The position numbers and the translations under genes are program-made. A stretch of 64,000 nucleotides of DNA from Bugulina stolonifera (Eukaryota; Bryozoa; Gymnolaemata; Cheilostomatida; Bugulidae), in assembly GCA_935421135.1 (NCBI GenBank), contig OW285196.1, forward strand, positions 13,327,001 through 13,391,000, in the 5' to 3' direction. The notes beneath the pieces were generated by a model. It saw only the letters and a list, made by a program, of their open reading frames with translations. It had not been told where the DNA came from and ran no database searches. How positions within the stretch are numbered: position 1 is the first letter of the stretch; each line of letters begins with the position of its first letter. Shown here piece by piece: positions 25,446 to 37,754 of the stretch.

Positions 25446-25621
25446 TAAACGCTAAGCGCTAAACGCTAAACGCTAAACGCTAAACGCTAAACGCTAAACG
25501 CTAAACGCTAAACGCTAAACGCTAAACGCTAAACGCTAAACGCTAAACGCTAAACGCTAAACGCTAAACGCTAAACGCTAAACGCTAAACGCTAAACGCT
25601 AAACGCTAAACGCTAAACGCT
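25446..25621. repeat. 7-bp telomere-like tandem array (CTAAACG)n
   Basis: About 24 nearly perfect units of CTAAACG (reverse complement CGTTTAG). The array decays at its left edge into AACGCCGAACGCTACTCG. The flanks share TGTCCC and CTTAAAAAGT near 25383-25407 and 25621-25635. The unit differs by one base from the plant-type telomere unit CCCTAAA. Confidence 0.95.
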
Positions 25622-26006
25622 GTCCCTTAAAAAGTGTGCCGCTCTATCTTACTATTGTGGATAGCTTGTATCTTGGCCACTGGACTGTACTGATGAGAAA
25701 CAATGTGAACAACACTTTGAACCAATGTAGCCATTACATCATTTCCTATTGGTAATGAAGTGATAATATTGCTGATGAGTTGGAATATACATGCATTAAA
25801 TGTAGCTACTACATGTACATGTACATGTATTTTTATTATCAGATAACATAGATGAACAACCTAGCATGTGCAATTGTGATAATGTTGTACATCTTAGATG
25901 GCTGATGACTGTATTCAATAATTACATTAATATAGAATTATATTAATTAACTGCGCAAAGGTGATGTAACATTTCAGTGACAAAGGGAATCCCGAAGCTT
26001 GCAGAC

Positions 26007-26948
26007 ATGGAGTTTAACATCTCTGATACTTTCAACCGAATATCACTTTGTAGTAACGATACAGAGCTGTGTGGATATCCGAATACAGCTACAACTTCTG
26101 TTATCTTAAACTTACTCTTTGCTGTGGTGAATTTACTTCACATCATCTTCATGGGAACTTGGAAACAATTGAGAAAGTCGAACTATTTTGTCGTACTCGT
26201 AAATATCGGGATGTCTGATATATCCGTTAACTTGGTGTATGCTGTTATGATTGCGTGTCAGTTCAACAGCTTTGTTTACAGTCTTCCAGAAGAAACAGGA
26301 AATGGATGGATCTCGGCAACTTATGTCATGATGTCTGGCTCAATCGCAGTTCGGAATTTCGTGCTAGCATTGGCGGGTTATGAAAGGTACGTGTCCGTAT
26401 GCTGTGCTATGCAATATCGTGTTAACAAAGTTGTCGAAAACATCAAAATCGTCGCTATCATAATCTGGGTGATATGTTATGCGTCACGATTCTATGTACT
26501 ATCAAATAGCTTTTGTTTAGACAGCTTCAATGCAGTGCCAGCCTTCTATATACCTAGGAATAGAATCATTTCTGGTGTGACATACATAATTCCCACAGTT
26601 GTGATAACAGTATCACTTTCTAAGGTTTGGAGAGAGTTGAAGAGGATGGGGAGAAGGAATATGCCATTGACAAATGGTGCCAGCATCCAAGGTGCAAGTT
26701 ACTACGTAATGATCACCTGTGTCCTGTACTACTTGTCTTACATTCTTTCATTTTCAATGATGGCGCTACATTCAATGACAGGGGTACCCAAATCTGTAGG
26801 AATAACATTAGTTTGGATTTCGTTTGCATACAACTCCTGCTACGGGATACTTAACATAGCTTTGTTTATTCTAATGACTCCAGCATATAGAAGATATCTT
26901 AAAGGGATATTCAAGAGATCAGCTGTTGGCCCAAGTGCATCTGCTTAA
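26007..26948 (+). CDS. Orphan rhodopsin-like (class A) GPCR
   Basis: Single coding exon of 313 residues from ATG 26007. An upstream in-frame stretch begins right after the acceptor-like atttcag at 25977, which is conserved in the copy at 30297, so a non-coding or short 5' exon is possible. Seven hydrophobic segments are visible. TM1 starts VILNLLFAVVNLLHIIF; TM2 has the conserved Asp in NIGMSDISVNL; TM3 ends in GYERYVSVC, an ERY variant of the DRY motif; TM6 is YYVMITCVLYYLSYIL. TM7 ends NIALFILMTPAYRRYL, where NPxxY is replaced by N-I-A-L-F. N-glycosylation sequons (NIS, NDT) lie in the short N-terminus. The ligand is unknown. It heads a tandem array with two broken copies downstream. Confidence 0.85.
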   Translation: MEFNISDTFNRISLCSNDTELCGYPNTATTSVILNLLFAVVNLLHIIFMGTWKQLRKSNYFVVLVNIGMSDISVNLVYAVMIACQFNSFVYSLPEETGNGWISATYVMMSGSIAVRNFVLALAGYERYVSVCCAMQYRVNKVVENIKIVAIIIWVICYASRFYVLSNSFCLDSFNAVPAFYIPRNRIISGVTYIIPTVVITVSLSKVWRELKRMGRRNMPLTNGASIQGASYYVMITCVLYYLSYILSFSMMALHSMTGVPKSVGITLVWISFAYNSCYGILNIALFILMTPAYRRYLKGIFKRSAVGPSASA

Positions 26949-27115
26949 CGTGAACTAATTACTGGCAGAGAGATTTACGCACAAGTTGAAGTGTTGTAGG
27001 CAATTACAATCCAGCAATCTGCAATGTGTAAGAATAGCCTGTGGTCCTTGAATTATTTATAGTCTATAGCAATAATCTTTATAGGGTGTATTTCTATATT
27101 TACATGTACATCTAG

Positions 27116-27386
27116 AGGTGTCTTCGCGACCTCTTGGACGGACCTGGGTCGCAAATAAAAATTGCAAGATGGACGTCTGATCCAGGTCAGAAGGGCTATT
27201 GGACTGGGAATTTGCTTGGCCGGACAAAACCATCCCTAGCTCATTGGCATACCTGACTTCTTCGCGCAAAAATTAGGATTTTGCTTTTGGCCCAGGCCGG
27301 TGTGTTTCCAATCCTGTGACAGATGTATGCCGGAAAATGTTTTTGTAAATTGGCCTGGGTCTGAAGTTTAGGCCGCGAAGACACCT
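27116..27386. mobile_element. MITE with AGGTGTCTTCGCG termini
   Basis: The 271-bp element has terminal inverted repeats AGGTGTCTTCGCGACCT and AGGTGTCTTCGCGGCCT, and is flanked on both sides by TAG (3-bp target duplication). The interior is a partial palindrome (GGCCTGGGTC / GACCTGGGTCGC). A truncated relative lies at 46512-46605. It lies 168 bp beyond the GPCR stop codon. Confidence 0.8.
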
Positions 27387-30296
27387 TAGCATGTTATATT
27401 GATATGCTATATTTTGCTAGCCATTTTATGTATATGACGTTGATGGTAGCAACCAACCTAGCATAGCTTTGTCGGTGCTTTTTCTGGTTCAGCTATTCCC
27501 ACTGTCGCTAATCAGTTTTTTGTACCTGTTAATAATATATTTCTGAAACTTCATGTAATAGAATGACAAATACTAACAGTTGGGTTTGGGGGATGCTAGA
27601 ATGTAATTAAATAAAACAACTTCTCCTGCCAACGAAGAACCTACATGTAAAGCTATTGACTATTCAAATTACTGTTCAGTAAGTAGCATAAAAAAAAATG
27701 TAGGGGTATAGGCATATGAAACACAGTTTATTAAATACAATTTATATATGGCGTTAGAAATGTATGTTTGCTTCTTTTAAATCTTCATAAAAAATAATCT
27801 TACAATACAAATCTTTTACTGTTTTACTGTCATGTGCCGTTTAAATGATGTATGCACAGTGTATAAATATTACTTGCAATATACATATACTGTATATAGT
27901 ATATAATACTTCGACATCAGTAATAATAAAATTCCAATTTTAGTACAATTATTTTAAGGGCTGGAATATCACATAATTTCTGTGCGAAGCTACATTTTCC
28001 CTTGCTATTGAACACTTAACTATGTGTACGTATTGTATACACCTAGTGTAGTGAATTGTAATTTTATGAAAAGTTAATGTTCAACTACTTGATGTTCAAT
28101 AAAACCTATCAATTTATGAGCAATTAGAATTACATAATGGTTGATGTAATATAGAAAATAAAAAAGGCATCACACGCCAGTAAAGTCCCTCCTCTTTGAC
28201 CTTAACAGATCTTTAGAGTTTGTCAAAACTCCTACACATACTAAATTTTACTCTTGTTGTATGTTAGTTTAGTCACATGACCGTTATATCTTATCGCACT
28301 CCATAGACACGCTAAGTTAGTACATGTATAATATCATGTGTCTATGGGATAGTCGAATCCAATAGAATAGGTACACGTAAGGTAGTCACTTGCGCTAATC
28401 CTGCATACAGAGTGCGTAGTGTGAGACAAGTAATTAATGCTGCTATATTCCGGAATTAAAAAGCTGTACACCTTGGTATATTATCTCTTCTTCATGTAAC
28501 CAAATTGTTGTCAATCAGTTTTGTGCACTTGGTAATATAATAATGCTCCTTGTTGAGATAAAAAATCATGTTCTATTAACTTTAGTCATAAAAATTAATA
28601 TGTCAGGGCTTTCGAGATTAAAGTATTTTGTTTTTGGGTAATGAGAGAGTTATTACAAAGGTGATCTAGTTGCCTTTTATATTCACCGACTTCATAATGA
28701 CAATCTTAGCATTGAGAAGATGTATGCTGAACGCTATTGGCGATCAGTCAAACAAGTTTGTTTAATATTCCTCCAGATAAAGTGTTTGAGTGCGAAGCTA
28801 CTGTGAGTTTGAAAAGCACACGTGTCTAGTTATAATAACGATGCCAGTGGTGACAGGCCAACAGCCAATAGTGAATACGTCTTGATACAAGAAAATAAAT
28901 TAAGCCACAAGATAATTGGATACAAATATTAGTGACTTTGTAAAGTTACAACTTAGAATATGCGCTATATACTGTTGGCAGATACATTGGCCTTGGGATA
29001 AGTATAGGAATCATCTTCAGATACTAACGTCAATACTGCAGCTTCATTCAAGGCATACAAACCTTTTTGTGTGGAGTTGTCATACCTCGAAAGGAATGAC
29101 AACTCCACACATTGAGTTCACTTGGTTTGAACTACAACCATCCACTGAACTCTTCAACACAATGCAGTCTGTCTTTAGTGAAATGTTATAATTATTTGTA
29201 CAAGTTGTGATTGATGACCCTTATGGGACTTTGTATTGATGTGCACCAAGTACACTGTGCTTCCAAATCAACAGTGGCTGCCATTACCAATATTAGTAAT
29301 CCTACTATATAATGTAATATATGTTTATTAGCTGTATGCTACATTAAGCATATTAAGTATTGACCTACATGTATTTATTTTCAATCTGTTATAGCATCGC
29401 TGAGTCAGATGATAGGCACTGTTCCCAGATTACTTCTCCTATTTCAGTGGATTTCACCTAAATGTGAACTGCAGTCACCTTGTGTTATATTCTAGCATAA
29501 AAATGTATATATTTGCCCATGTTAATATATATCTAGACAGCACTTTCATTGGGTTGAGCTTACTGAATCCTGAAATATAAGAAAGATGAGTCATGATCCT
29601 ACTTTAATATGCCAGCTCATCCCTGTGCGTAGAGGCCTTTAGACTCATATATACATACATTGTACATTGTACATGTATAACATTGAGGTGAATATTTACA
29701 TAGTACTTTACAAGTTCGACTCTACACCATACAGAGTGACTTACAGAAGCTTGGTTGTCAAGGCAAAATGGTCAACTAACAACAATGACCAACTGATGAC
29801 ATCACAACTAAGTTAAAACTCAGAAGTTACATATTAGTCCTGGTTTGAAAACACAAGAGCATTCATTCTCAACACACTTTTGAACAGCCATTCGATTGGT
29901 GAACAAGTTTGTATTTATTACAGAGTGTAGAAAACTCATTTCACTCTAAGTTATTTCACTAAATGATCCAAGAATATAATGAACTGTGAAGATATTACAA
30001 GAGTTAATTAATCTAAGTGATTAACCAAGTGAGTATGATAAAGTGTTAGTGTAATAATATCAATAATGGACCTGTAAATATTGCTGATGGTTTATGTATG
30101 GAGGCCAATATGCAGATCTAGTAAAAATCAATTGGTTACCAAGGTACATTTATGTCATAACACATCTTACATGCATTTAAATAATACCATAACATAATAA
30201 TGTCTAATACAAAATCTAATTACATTAATATAGAATTATGTTGTGCAAAACCTTTACAAAATTTCAGCATCAAGAAGAATCTAGATATGTGCAGAC
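27387..30296. other. Intergenic region between GPCR copies
   Basis: AT-rich, no gene supported. It holds a 17-bp stem hairpin at 29067-29112 (TGTGTGGAGTTGTCAT and its complement). The stretch from 30222 to 30296 is homologous to the 5' flank of the intact GPCR (shared TAATATAGAATTA and atttcag). Confidence 0.5.
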
Positions 30297-31826
30297 ATGG
30301 AGTTTAACGTATCTGAAACTCTCAACCGAATATCACTTTGTAGTAACGATACAGAGCTGTGTAGATATCCAGGTATAGCTACAGCTTTTGTTATCTTAAA
30401 CTTAAAGTGGGAGTAGCACCAAAGACTGGGTAGTCTTCCTGAGTTGTCCCCTCTTGTATGAGCAGAGAAATATAATTGGAAACCATTTATGCTAAATTTG
30501 GGTATTTATTTCCCTTTCAGCGCTAATATTGTTTTACCACAAGTAGTTATGCGCATTTTGGAAAAATACTGGAAAATAGGACACCCACTACCTCCATTCA
30601 CTCATAGGATTTTTAGAAAATATGAAGAAGTTGTCTTATCATTGTAGTATACCCTCAAATTAATGAGAAGTTTTCTTGCTAATTGCACTTCCTTGATGTT
30701 TGAAATAAAAAAGACAAGTGAATATATGTGGCCAAGTATCATGCTATCAAAAGTGTAGAAGGAAATTATAAACTCTTGGTTAATAGAAAAGTTATTGAAT
30801 AAAAGCCTCTCCATGTGCTTTATAACAAGGTTAACTGGGTTACTCAGATGACATAGACTGCCTTTGTTTGAGATCCATTTGTGGTAGATGACATCATCTG
30901 CTGTTGCACTGGCAAACCTTTTTGAATAGCGCTAGGCAAGTACTATTCAACAAGCTATTCAGCCTTTTGATTGGTTTTAGTCAATTTTGGAAATACTCCC
31001 TCTTTAATCTTTGCTGTGGTGAACTTACTTCACATCATCGCCATGGGAACTCTTAAACAACTGAGAAAATCAAACTCTTTTGTCGTACTCATAAACATGG
31101 CAATGTCTGATATAGTCGCTAACTTGGTGTATGCTGTTAATACTGCCTGCCAGTTCTACAGATTTGTCTTCCGTCTACCAGAAGAAACCGGGCATAGGTA
31201 GCTCTTTGCAACCTACATGGTGATGTCTGGTTCAATAGCTGTTCGAAGCTTTGTGTTGGCATTGGCGGGTTATGAAAGGTATGTCTCCGTATGCTGTGCT
31301 CTGCAATCTCGTGATAATTAAGTTGTCGAAAACATTAAGACTTCTGCTGTCATAATATGGATGCTTTGCTATGCGTTACGCTTCTACCTGCTATCTAATA
31401 CTTATTGTTTAGATAACCTCATGCAGTGCGTTACCAGACGACTACATTCCTAGGAATAGAATAGTTTCTGGTGTGACATTTATGATTCCTACAGTTGTGA
31501 TCACAGTATCACTGTTTAATGTTTGGAGAGAGTTGAAGAGGATGAGGAGACGGAATATACAAGGGGCAGATGATTCTAGCATTAGGACAGCTAGCTATTA
31601 TGTAATGATCACTTGCATCCTGTACTATTTGTCGTACATCCCTTCATTTTCAATGACAGGTGTACCCGAAGCTGTAGGAACTACACTACTTTGGATTTCG
31701 CTTGCATGCAACTCCTGTACCAGGATACTTAACATTGCTTTGTTTATTCTAATGACTCCTGCCTATAGAAGACATCTTAAAGGGATAGTCAAGAGAACGG
31801 CTGTCGGCCATAGTAGATCTGCTTAA
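30297..31826 (+). pseudogene. GPCR pseudogene, second array copy
   Basis: Homologous end to end to the intact GPCR at 26007: the start reads MEFNVSETLNRISL and the end reads the same …TPAYRRHLKGIVKR tail and stop. It is inactivated in several ways. A 600-bp MITE is inserted at codon ~36 within TM1. A TAG replaces the Trp codon in the second extracellular segment (near 31199). A TAA replaces the Lys codon after the third helix (near 31321). A frameshift is present near 31420. Confidence 0.9.
30405..31004. mobile_element. 600-bp MITE disrupting the GPCR copy
   Basis: The imperfect inverted ends read AAGTGGGAGTAGCACC and AAGAGGGAGTATTTCC (right end shown as reverse complement). It is flanked by a duplicated TA, and the intact paralogue lacks it exactly at the corresponding position (CTTA/CTCTTT in 26007-26948). 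TA target choice suggests a Tc1/mariner-like origin. It has no meaningful coding capacity. Confidence 0.75.
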
Positions 31827-33644
31827 TGTTAGCATGCACATTCTGGATTATCGGCGGAGAGATTTAGAAATATTTCTATTCAGTTATCTGTAATATGTGA
31901 GCATAGCCTGGGATCTATGAATTATTTCTAGTTAGTGGCAATCATTTGTATAGGGCACATGTAACATGTGATTTTGATTTGTAATTGTTTTTTTTGTTAC
32001 TTTATCTCTACCACTCGTTCCTCTCAGATGACCTTGATGACCTTCATGACCTCGATGGCAGCAAGTGTCATAGCATAGCCTTTGTTGGTGCTTTTTCAAC
32101 TTCAGCTATTTTTATTGTTGTTAATTATCTTTCTATATCTTGTAATAAAATAATTCTTAAACTGATATTATATTATTTCAAAATGCTAACAATTTGAGCT
32201 TGAAAATTTCTCAAAAGTATAGAAAGAAGACAACTCTTCTGCTTGAATTACAGAAAATGCAAAATATGAACAAATGGCACTAAAACTACTGCTCACTACT
32301 ATCACTTCACACCTCCTTTACCTACAGAGTGTAGCATTATATCCATTCCTAACAGATCTGTCTCAATGGCACAAATTCAGGAGATATAATTATTATGTAA
32401 TATAATGCAGAATGCTCTCTAAATATGTCACTACATTACAATGTGGCCGATAGACAGTATGTTGAGGTTAATGCAACTGGAGCTCATTGCTTCGCATCTA
32501 CATTTACATTAATATGGCCTTAAAAAGTGCTCAAACCCATTTTTAATCACAATATTATTATTGTAGTGATGCAATGGAACCTTTAGTACCACTATTTACT
32601 GTGGCTGTGATTCCAGCAATTTCAGAGTACTAAGAATTGTCTGCCCCTGCGAAGCATGGGAAGGATTCACTGCAAAGGATTACAGCTTCTTACTTTACAT
32701 TTGGCTAGCTCCCTGTATTCAAGGTGCAGATCATTTGCTATTAGCCACTGGCTATTGTCACTGTGATATCATTTATAATATAGCTACATGTATATCCTAG
32801 CTTATCATATAGAATGTACCACATACTTAATTGCCATACACCATGTATAACTCCTGCTCCTTGATTGTAGCTGTTAAATGATTGGTTTAATTCACTTGTA
32901 TTGCCAACAGTACCAGAATCAGACTCATGACATATTTTAGCAGGAGCTGTTGAAATACTAAACCTACCCAGTTATTATATGCAATGCAGTACACAGCATT
33001 CATTTACAATTATACAACATGTGTCACCATGTGTCACCATTAGTGTATTAGATGCCAATAACTCAATGAGAATACTTGGACGCTGTATACAGTCATGTAG
33101 GTGTGTAGCCCTGTAGTAGAAGGCTGCAGGTAAAATTTACATACATTTCTACCTGCAGTAGTTGTGTTCATGTGTTCATATTATTGCTTCACATCTGCTG
33201 TACGTTGTACATGTATATGCATATGTATTGGCTAATATTAAAATACTCAATGTATTATTTCATGAATATAGTTTGTACATTTACATGTAAGTTAATTACA
33301 AGGTTTTATGTTGGGCTACAAGAGCTGTGTGACTGGAGTTATCACCCCTTTAATCAATATCCAATCCCAACATCCATTACAATTTCCTACTAATGGTGAA
33401 ATGGCAATATTGGTACTTAGCCATGCATGTACAAGCATACAACAGGTACAATTAGCTATTAAATGTATTGTTATTAACAAGCAAAATACGTATGTATATT
33501 TTGTGTTATTGGTGATGTCTTAGAATAATAATTTTATTAATATAGAATTGTATTAATCAATGGGGTCAAAGTGTTACAAGATGTCAGCGGTAAGAAGAAT
33601 CTTAAAATTAAAAATGATAATTAACTATGTAGAGGTGATATAAG
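31827..33644. other. Intergenic region between GPCR copies 2 and 3
   Basis: No gene supported. AT-rich, with short local duplications (for example CATGTGTCAC repeated near 33018-33040). From 33530 the sequence is again homologous to the GPCR 5' flank. Confidence 0.5.
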
Positions 33645-33923
33645 ATGTCAAAGATTTCAAAACCTGCAGACATGGAATTAATTGTCTCTGCCACTGTCAA
33701 CCAAGTACCAATTTGTAGTAGTAATGCTAGCTGTGTTACCTCAAGCCTACTCTTTGCTGTGGTAAACCCATGTCTGGTAATGGCTAGTGTTGCTTATGCC
33801 TGCATGTATATAGTGCCTCTTTCAATCTTACTAATCCAATGCCACCCTTGGCATTTTTATTTAGCTTCAATAACTGTGCTGCCATTCAATGATGTACATG
33901 TATATACTTGCATGGTATTATAA
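33645..33923 (+). pseudogene. Truncated GPCR fragment, third array copy
   Basis: The first part, including PADMELIVSATVNQVPIC and the TM1 start SLLFAVVN, is homologous to the intact GPCR up to about 33770. Homology then stops abruptly and the frame continues into unrelated sequence. Only the N-terminus and part of TM1 remain. Confidence 0.8.
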
Positions 33924-34070
33924 ATAACCATTATTTACATGTTGTATTAAGCTGTTCAATCAACTAACCAGGTTACTTGCCACAGCTACAGTAGATACAA
34001 AGTATATTGTATGATTGATGTACCCTAATAACTAGAACATCATGTTGAGTCTGCCGATTATAGTGACCAG

Positions 34071-36490
34071 TTAGTAAGCTGTAGCACCCTCAGCTGATGG
34101 TGGTGTCAGCATTCCTTGTCTTGGCAAAACCAACTTCCCAGTGTTGTAGTCATGTTCAAGGTCTTTGAGGGCCTGGTGTAGCAGTATTGCTTGATAAACC
34201 GTTTCTCCTGTTTCAGCTTCACCTTTGTACTTACCGATAAATATTCCCAGAGCCCATCTTTGTTCTCCGGACATCACATATACTACTGATCCACTATCAC
34301 CTTCTACCAATTCTCTACAAAAATAGGTCTACTTAATTTTAATGCAGTGATTTTATTACTGCATATATAGTAGGCACAGATGTGATTACATCTCATGTAC
34401 TTGTTTTGACAGTGTCCTTCATATCAATAAAAGTTAGAATCAATGTACGCATACCGTACGCACCGTACCGCACCGTATCGCACCATACCGCACCATACCG
34501 CATCGTACCGCACCGTACCGCACCGTACCGCACCATACCGTTCCGTTCGCATTGTGCCGTAAGCACTACACCGTACACACCATACAGCACAGTACAGTAC
34601 CGTACCATACAGTAGCAGTTCATTCTTGACATTTTCCATGAGCAAAAAGCGTTACATGCTATAAATTACCAACTAACATGTGTAAAATATACAATGTTAC
34701 CAAGTGCAAGTGGTTCATTTTTAGCCTGCTACGCATATATAGAGAAAAAAATTTGAAATGCTGCAAATACATACCTTTGGTAGTCATTATCAGGATTCTT
34801 TCTAAAGGCAATGTGGTAAGCATAAGCTCTTGAATAACTTGGAGGTGGGTGGCAGCTATCACGTAGAATATACGGGGTCGTACGAGTTCCAACAAAAATT
34901 TCAGGTTTACGTTTAGCTGAAATCATCTTTTCAATGTCAGCGTGTTCGAATGGAAGTATTCTATCAAACACTAAAAGATGTGTTTTTTGCAGTTTAAAAT
35001 TATCAATACCCTTCGAGTCTACCAAAAACATTGCCACGTCATTCAAATATTTGTGGTGGCAGTCCTCTTCACTGCTTTTAAGCAGACATTTTTTAGTGCC
35101 ACATGCCCACTTTCCATCTTCTCCCATCTGCGAGTCTTGAAACCAATGGCGGTAACAGAAGCGTGGGGGAGGTATGAGATTGTTGTAATTGTTATTGTTA
35201 TTATTGTTCTGATGTCTACAGGTTAGAGCATACTTATGATTGCTTCCTTGCGATTCGATTTCTTTTCGAATATCATCAATCGGGGCTGGATGATGGTGCC
35301 GCAGTAGTTCAAGACATTCCGATTGAGTTAGTACCAGGTGAGCGGCAGTAAGTACGTGCAGATTCCCTCTGTCATCGGGGCTTTGTGAAGTTTCATGAGG
35401 TGATCGTTGCTTTTCACAAAGTAGCATTCCACATGCTGCTGATATCGTCATATGTCTGCCCTCACACAGCCTTTTATTTATCACTGACCAATCACCACAC
35501 TGCTCAGTATGGAGAGGTCCAGAATCCACAAACACAAAAGTGAATGGTGTTAGTCTCATTGCTTCAGACTTGAGCTGCTCTAAGGCTTTGGTTACTCCAG
35601 AACCTTGAACTATCACTCTCTGCCAGTCTTTGGAAGATTGATACCAGACTGCATCATCTATACAGTTCTTAACACACATTCTACAGAAATATAACAAAGA
35701 TTTCTACGAATTTTGTCGGTATTAGTAATATACAGGTAAATCGCTAAAATTCACAAAAATTTGCCACTAGAAACTTTTGGGATGAAAAGTTTTGAGATTT
35801 TAGTGTCATACTGCCCTTGGCCATATGAAGCCATCAGCATTATAATGTAGAGTTTTATTAAATCATAGCTGAACTGATTTTGTGTTTTCACTCCTAAAAA
35901 GTTCTAGGATATGAAGTACAAAAACAAAATTCAAATACAAGCAAAGTAATAAATTGAAGATGCAAACTAGATGTTTGCTTCTAGCTCCAAGCATATTGTG
36001 CCATTTATACTCATGATACCACACTTTAAAAATCAAGCACTTGAAATCGAAACTAATAAGGAAGAAATGAATGAAAAGTAATGTAAGCGTAATACTACCG
36101 ATCAATTTCTTTTATGATATGCTCAGGTAAAAGGTTGTGTTCAGACTTTATGTCAAATGAACTCATCTGTTGAATCAGACTGAGACTGTCTTCATATTCT
36201 TCATCTGAATCATCTGCTTCTTCACCTCGCATCTCCTCAAAACCCTCATCTAGTGATAGCAACTCTGTCAAGTCTTTAAAATCCCCTTGGCTTGCACATC
36301 GCTCTCTACGCTTAACCCATCTGCTACTCGGCAAGGATGCACATCTGTTTAGGACAGGTTTTGGGGGTGCTTTTTTACGTCTCAACAGTTTGAAGACTTT
36401 TTCTCGAATAAAATTGATGAATTTAGCTATTGCCCATTTGCTGATTGAGACTAGATTCCTGTTAATGTAAGAAACCTGATTTTTATCCAT
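34071..36490 (-). CDS. Trypsin-like protease without signal peptide, copy A
   Basis: Three exons join in phase (36099-36490, 34775-35680, 34071-34314), giving 513 residues. Residues 1-130 are not secretory. They hold a basic stretch (KVFKLLRRKKAPPKP, RWVKRRER) and an acidic one (RGEEADDSDEEYED). The remainder looks like a divergent S1/chymotrypsin fold: CGMLLC then LHVLTAAH (catalytic His ~245), LNDVAM (Asp ~345) and EGDSGSVVY (Ser ~440), followed by WALGIFIG. The His-Asp spacing is large because of an insert with an Asn run (~289-297) and a Cys-rich segment (CGTKKCLL…EDCHH). The triad and order are read directly. The substrate and the subclass are unknown, and intracellular location is inferred from the missing signal peptide. 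A direct tandem paralogue lies at 42581-44844. Confidence 0.8.
34446..34619. repeat. Intronic minisatellite (CCGTACCGCA)n
   Basis: About 15 degenerate 10-bp units in the last intron of protease copy A. The same intron of copy B (42960-43040) has only a short, degenerate version, so the array expanded after duplication. Confidence 0.9.
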
Positions 36491-37040
36491 TCTCTGCAGC
36501 TAGGCGACTTCCTCACACCTGTCAAGTAAACAGAAATAAAAATCTACAGGTTTTGGTCAGTGCACTGTTTCAGGGATTCTTCAGGTGGAATGCTTTCAAG
36601 AAGACAAAACATGACTTGACTAAAACACCGGTTTCCCATTAATTTCCCAAGTAGTTTGAAATTGTGCAAACATTGCAATGTTTCAGCACATTATTCAATT
36701 TGGAATTGCAAATAGATTGCCTCAATATTTAGCTTCAAATTTGAGAAATATGTATTGAATTTTTTTTATAAAAATATTGCCAAAAAATGTCTCATGTTTT
36801 AAGACCTGAGGGAAGTTTTATAGTACCCTGGAGGTGCCATTAAAGCTCGGAGCCATCCTGTAAAACCTAAAGACTTAATAGTTATGGTCTCCTTCCCTCA
36901 GCAATAGATATGCTCGGTAAAACTCACTGCTGCAAAACATAAATTGATCTTTTGCATATTGGTAGTTGATTTGGATTACAGAATTATGCATTTGCTTAAT
37001 TGGGATAACTGGCCAGTTAAATACATTAAATGGTTGATTA
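36491..37040. other. Spacer upstream of protease copy A
   Basis: Contains the probable promoter and 5' UTR of copy A; nothing specific is recognised. Both copies share an A-rich context just before the ATG (ACAGAGAATGG in copy B, GCAGAGAATGG here). Confidence 0.4.
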
Positions 37041-37690
37041 CAGATGACTTGTCTTTCTGCATCACCATCCCAAAGAGTAGCAGTAATAACATTGAACCTG
37101 CTATACAACAAACGCAGCTATGGTCAGCTGAGAGCAATACATGCTCGTACAGACAAGACTGCTATTAAAAACTTCTCTCTCAAATATCGTAAGCTGAATG
37201 GTGATCCTGTGATTATTGATCAAGATTCCATAAATTTGCCTGGATCAGTGAAATTTTTAGGCATTTTAGTAGATAATCATCTTACTTTTATAGATCATGT
37301 AGAAAAAATGCAACTCAAAGTTGTCCTTAATGCGACAACTGAGAAAAATTAGAATGGATTAGAATGGATCAAAGACCTGCTACTGTACGAAATTATGTTT
37401 TGTTTTAGCTTATGGATCACCTGTATTTTATCACTTTCTTTCAACCACTTCCAAATCCAAGCTACTAAGATTATTGAGCCAGACTTGGAGTACAGACTGA
37501 AGATTTTAGATTTTAGAGTCAATACTTAGGAAGATTGCATCTGATAAAAACCACCCACTTTTTAGTCGCATTGTTTTAAATCAAGCTTCTCGCCCAAACG
37601 CTGTATACCGCTCACCTTTTTTACTTTTCATTCTTTCCTTTGTCACAATCCAACTTTGTCAGCTAGTTAATACACAGATTGCAATAAAAA
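37041..37690 (+). pseudogene. Decayed non-LTR retrotransposon, reverse transcriptase tail
   Basis: A plus-strand reading gives VKFLGILVDNHLTFIDHVEK, the conserved post-catalytic RT segment of Jockey/RTE-like LINEs. Frameshifted pieces follow (YGSPVFY-like, then KIASDKNHPLFSRIVLN) that match the family's C-terminal order. Several frameshifts and stops are present, and neither a YxDD core nor an endonuclease remains. Confidence 0.65.
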
Positions 37691-37754
37691 CAATAAACAA
37701 AAATTAACACATTTCTTTTGTTAATACAATAAACATTGTTGATAGCTTTGTGTT

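Noticed and set aside
28916..29191. 91-residue plus-strand ORF
   Set aside because: It spans a simple hairpin, has no domain and no splice context; likely chance.
34382..34645. Repeat-coded ORFs on both strands (YRTVPHRTAPYR and complements)
   Set aside because: Translation of the intronic (CCGTACCGCA)n minisatellite.
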